A stretch of 64,000 nt of DNA from Loxodes magnus. Its lineage: Eukaryota > Ciliophora > Karyorelictea > Loxodida > Loxodidae. Below, in pieces: positions 60,101 through 64,000 of this stretch. The DNA lies in the NCBI GenBank assembly GCA_946699065.1, contig CAMPDV010000145.1:1-64000 (forward strand), given 5' to 3'. The notes below the pieces were generated by a model, which worked only from the letters and a program-made list of their open reading frames with translations, was not told the DNA's origin and did no database searches. Within the stretch, counting starts at the first letter, position 1, and the number at the start of each line of letters is the position of its first letter. The position numbers and the translations under genes are program-made.

Positions 60101-63100
60101 AAGGTAAAAATTAAGTCTTTACTTCATAATTTTGAAAGGTGAAATAACTTATTCATCATTTTGATAATAATCTTATTAAATAAATTCTTTTGCATTTTTT
60201 AGAATTAAATTAATTAAAAATTTACCTTTTGAGATATTAAAGATTAGTACCAAAGTAGCTAAATTTGAATACTCAGGAACCCATGGCCACTGAACGATCT
60301 AAATCTGCATTCTTAAGTAACAAATTAAACGCATTGCTTGCAAAAATAATAGGAAAGAACTGAAATAAAAATTCTTAAGGTAATTTATCAAAATCTAGGA
60401 TAAAAGAGATTCTGCTTCTGATGAAGGATTTTATATCTTTAGTTGAAATCTAAAGTTCGAATAGCAAAAAGATTTCTAAGCAAGAAGGTAAATTTAAAGA
60501 ATAACAATTTAAAACTTGAATTTTCAAATAAAAGTAGTGTGCTGATCATTAAAATTTGTATAGAAGGATAAAAAGACAAAAGCTTCATGCAATTACTTAA
60601 ATAAAGAAAAAGACTGGGAAGAGTTGAGTATTTGTAAGATTTTATAAATTAAAAAAGAATCAAAAGTTTTTGTTTATGATGTTATGTCTACTTTTTAAGG
60701 TTTAAAATCTCAAGAACTAGGGGTTTAATACTCATTAGAGCTATGATTTTAATAGTTAAAATTTACAAAGCTTTACAAGAAAGAAATCTTTTAGTTTCGA
60801 AGATAGCAATATTTAATTTCATATGGTTGTAATTTTAATCAGTTCGAAAACAAGTAGTTACAACTACATTGTCTGTATAAATAAAAAAGTAAAAAAGAAA
60901 CAAGAAACGATGTTCTTAAATGCTAAGTTTTTTAAGTAATAAAAATAGAGATTTTAAAAGTAAGTAGTGAGGCAAATATGAGAATTTCATCACTAGAACA
61001 AAAATATAATTTAACTGTTAGTAGAATAATGATAATCTACATTTTATAGTTAATCATATATCTATTTTATTCTTATTATTTAACCTGTCTTTTCTTTGTA
61101 CCTTTTCCAATATTCGTCTAACTCGCAAATAATAAAGAGTTTATTTTTATCCTTTTCTAATTATTTAAAAATTTAATTAGGATATTTCCAAGCCTTATGA
61201 AAGGCTTCCTTTATGTTAATTACTTTCACATGTAATTTTAAATAGCTAGTATTAGATTATAAATAAACTGACAATATAAAATTCACTAGATAGTAAATAT
61301 TTAGAAATAAGGATAAAAAGATTGAACTAAGAAAACGAAGAAAATTTATTTTATCAAGCGAAAAGCATTAAATTAAAGGTATAAATACTTTGACTTTTAA
61401 GACGAAAGATAGTTCAACTAATTATGCCTTAAAAATCATATAAATCTGATAAAAGTATTAGTAAAGATATCTTATAAAAAATAATATGCTGCTATTAAGT
61501 ATATAAACAACTGATATTCAAGAGAAAATAAATGTTAAGTGAGAAGTAAAGATAATAATAAATTAAGAAATAAAAGCTTTAAAACGTTCTTAGCTTTAAA
61601 AAATAAGATGATAGAGATGTTAACTATGTAATAAATTATTTTACCACTAAAATTTATGAAAAGGTAAAACTTTAATAGCATTAGTATATATGATAGATAC
61701 AAGAAAGGGTTTGAATAATGAAAGATTAAAGATATTTTAAGCAATTATATAAAAGTTTATTATGGTTTTAACATTAGTATAATAAAGAATTTATATTGCA
61801 TAAACTAATAATTGTAGTTTTAAAGAAAAAATAAATTTATAGAATTATACGTGAAAACACTAAAGATATTTATATGCGAGAAAATTAATTAAAAAGCTAG
61901 ATTCTGATTTTTATTAAATAAAAGTATCTAATAATTCTATCTAAAATTTTAAAGAAGAACTAGAAATCGTTAAGATCTAAATAAATAAGTTATCTTTTTT
62001 TTATGTAAGTAAAGCATTAAGACAATCATTTCACATATAACCTAACTTATTACAAATTTAGACTTATAAATATAGTTATTTGATATATTAGAATTAGCTT
62101 TACTTGCTAGTGTATTTATAAGAGAACAGAAGAGATTAAGAAATATATTATGCTTTTATTAGGAAAATTTTACAAAAGATTGCTTAATATCTAACAAACA
62201 GTTCGTTTTTAGTTAGTAATAATAATAGTTAAAAAAGATAAATTCGCAAGTCCATTACAGAAACAAGCAATGAAAGAATATAGTCATTAAAAAAAATTTA
62301 GTAAATCCCAAATGAATAAGAATGATTAAAAATATTAGACATTAGTTATTAATATTCTACTTGTTTTCTATAGTTATTTTTAATTTTAATATTTTCTTAA
62401 ACTAGGTTTATAGGGATTAAAAGGATAATGTTATCCTAGTAAACAAGAGGTTAAAATATAATTGAAATGATAGATATAATAAAAAATTGAAGTAACAAGT
62501 AAACCATGTATATCTAATATCTAAAGTATGTTTCTTAGTTTTTAATATAAAACATATCTTTTTATTATTGTATAACTAATTATAAAATATTAAATAGAAC
62601 ATTATGATAATTACTAATAATTAAATCATTAGACATTTTCTATTTTTTATTTCATATTATTTAACCGAATCTTACTCATTTAGACTTATATATTCATTCT
62701 TATTAAATTTATATATTTTATTATATTCAAAAAGTATTAGTCATATAAAACTTCTCATTAACTGTTAATATTTTCAAACGAATATTAATTTTTATCTATT
62801 AGATTAGCACAATCAAATATTTAAATTTATTCCTCTCCTGTGAATATACTACAGATAATAGATATGCGACTTTAGGCAATATAATTGGTTAAAATTATAA
62901 TAATTTATTTGTAGTTGTATAATAACAACATATATTTATTACCTTCACTTTAATATCTATCAAATGAAATACCTCATCACCTTAAGTCATATTAACACTT
63001 ACTTGTGCATGAGGAGTTCCTGTTTTTTTTCAGGCTTCTCTTTTTGTTATAGGTGCTTATAGAATCTATTTTCTAATCCCTGGTTATTTTTATCTCCTCA

Positions 63101-64000
63101 GCAAATACAAGAAAGTTAGACAAATATCCAATCTTCTGCTCCTCCATCTTTTAAAATACTAAATACGCATTTATTTATCAACTAAAGCAGAGAAAATTGA
63201 TAAAAATAAAATAAAAATGTTAACTATGTGAAATTCTTAATATCTGTTCATATGAAATAACCAATGAACATAACCAATTATATTTATTTTTATTCTTTAA
63301 TGCTAAATTTATATAAAATATAAATATAAAAAGAGAATCACTCAGAATGATTAGAGACTTCATTATCTTCTCTTTTCATTAAGATATATCCTTTATATAT
63401 TTAAAATAACTTTTGTCTCTTATATATCCTTAATTCAGTATTTTTTTTAATTTTTTGAAATAAACAACTATTCTTGTGGAGCTTCAATATGATAATACAA
63501 GATATTATGCTGGATTTATAGAAGATTAAGATAAGTTTATGTTTCTTGATTCCTGACACTATAGTTAATTGTCAGATTCCTTTATTTATTGAATTGCATC
63601 GACATTTTTTTTGAGATTCAACATATTTTTAATTTCTTTTTACTTTTAAGAGTTTCAACTTTAGACAAAAGATCCATAATTTTCTATAATCATGTTAGGT
63701 TTTAAATTTGAAGTAAATAAGAAGACGAAGAAATTTAGCTTTTAATTGACTTTATATGATTATAAACAAAAAATAAAATTTTCCATTATTTCAAATTTTA
63801 GAAACTGCTAACTTCAGACATATCTTATTTTTAAAAGTTTAGTTTAAGTTAATTTTGATTTTTTTTTCTATTTAAGAATAAATTTTAATAAGGTAATTTA
63901 TACTTTTATTCGTTTTAAGTTTATTTAAACATTAGCTATTTACATTAGTGAGGGAATTTATTACAATATAATTAAGACTTTAGTTCATCTAGCATTTGCT
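60101..64000. other. AT-rich DNA, nothing recognised
   Basis: No RT motif, zinc knuckle, tRNA or tandem repeat was seen. Some stretches may continue the upstream membrane-protein frame, but without support. Confidence 0.4.

Overview
The window is very AT-rich nuclear DNA of a ciliate in which all three standard stop codons are read as amino acids. TAA and TAG stand where glutamine is expected and TGA where tryptophan is expected, inside conserved motifs: NWRPI and GVLQGS of reverse transcriptases, WD40 repeats, and CCHC zinc knuckles. True ends seem to be TGA near gene ends. This fits the karyorelictid (Loxodes-like) or Condylostoma-type codes (NCBI tables 27/28). The species is an inference. 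Because almost nothing is a stop, ORF length carries little weight here, and the calls below rest on motifs, start and stop context and frame continuity.

Layout. 1-3443: a tandem array of a 79-bp unit, open at the left edge. 3.4-5.6 kb: poly-T DNA with dispersed modules and Q/N-rich tandem repeats. 5.88-8.24 kb: an intact minus-strand gene for a RING, coiled-coil, pentapeptide and seven-blade WD40 protein. 10.87-11.63 kb: a small secreted-protein gene. 13.41-16.54 kb: a 3.1-kb satellite of a 9-bp unit. 18.86 kb: a tRNA-Ser relic without its anticodon arm. 21.5-25.3 kb and 32-38.6 kb: broken copies of a non-LTR retrotransposon family (CCHC ORF1, RT ORF2). 27.6-28.4 kb: a GC-richer segment with strong hairpins. 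28.5-31.6 kb: a decayed Pif1-type helicase gene. 38.6-40.9 kb: small ciliate-type ORFs. 55.0-56.6 kb: another ORF2 with an unusual WADD box. 56.75-60 kb: a probable multi-domain membrane protein gene.

The most striking part is about 44.3-52.5 kb. It is a decayed block of prokaryotic, apparently archaeal, genes embedded in the ciliate DNA: an antitoxin/RelE-like toxin pair, a VOC (glyoxalase-fold) protein on the opposite strand, an XerA-like tyrosine recombinase, a DnaQ/YprB-type exonuclease, the N-terminal half of a Hel308-like helicase, an SLC41/MgtE-like divalent cation transporter, one unrecognised reading frame and an MGDG/MurG-like glycosyltransferase. Seven of the eight recognised products lie on the + strand in one order, like an archaeal gene cluster. 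All are broken by frameshifts, new stops or lost catalytic residues (recombinase Arg to TGA, helicase Walker A destroyed, Gly to Asp in the glycosyltransferase). That argues for an old insertion now decaying rather than fresh contamination. No database search was possible, so family assignments rest on recognised motifs.
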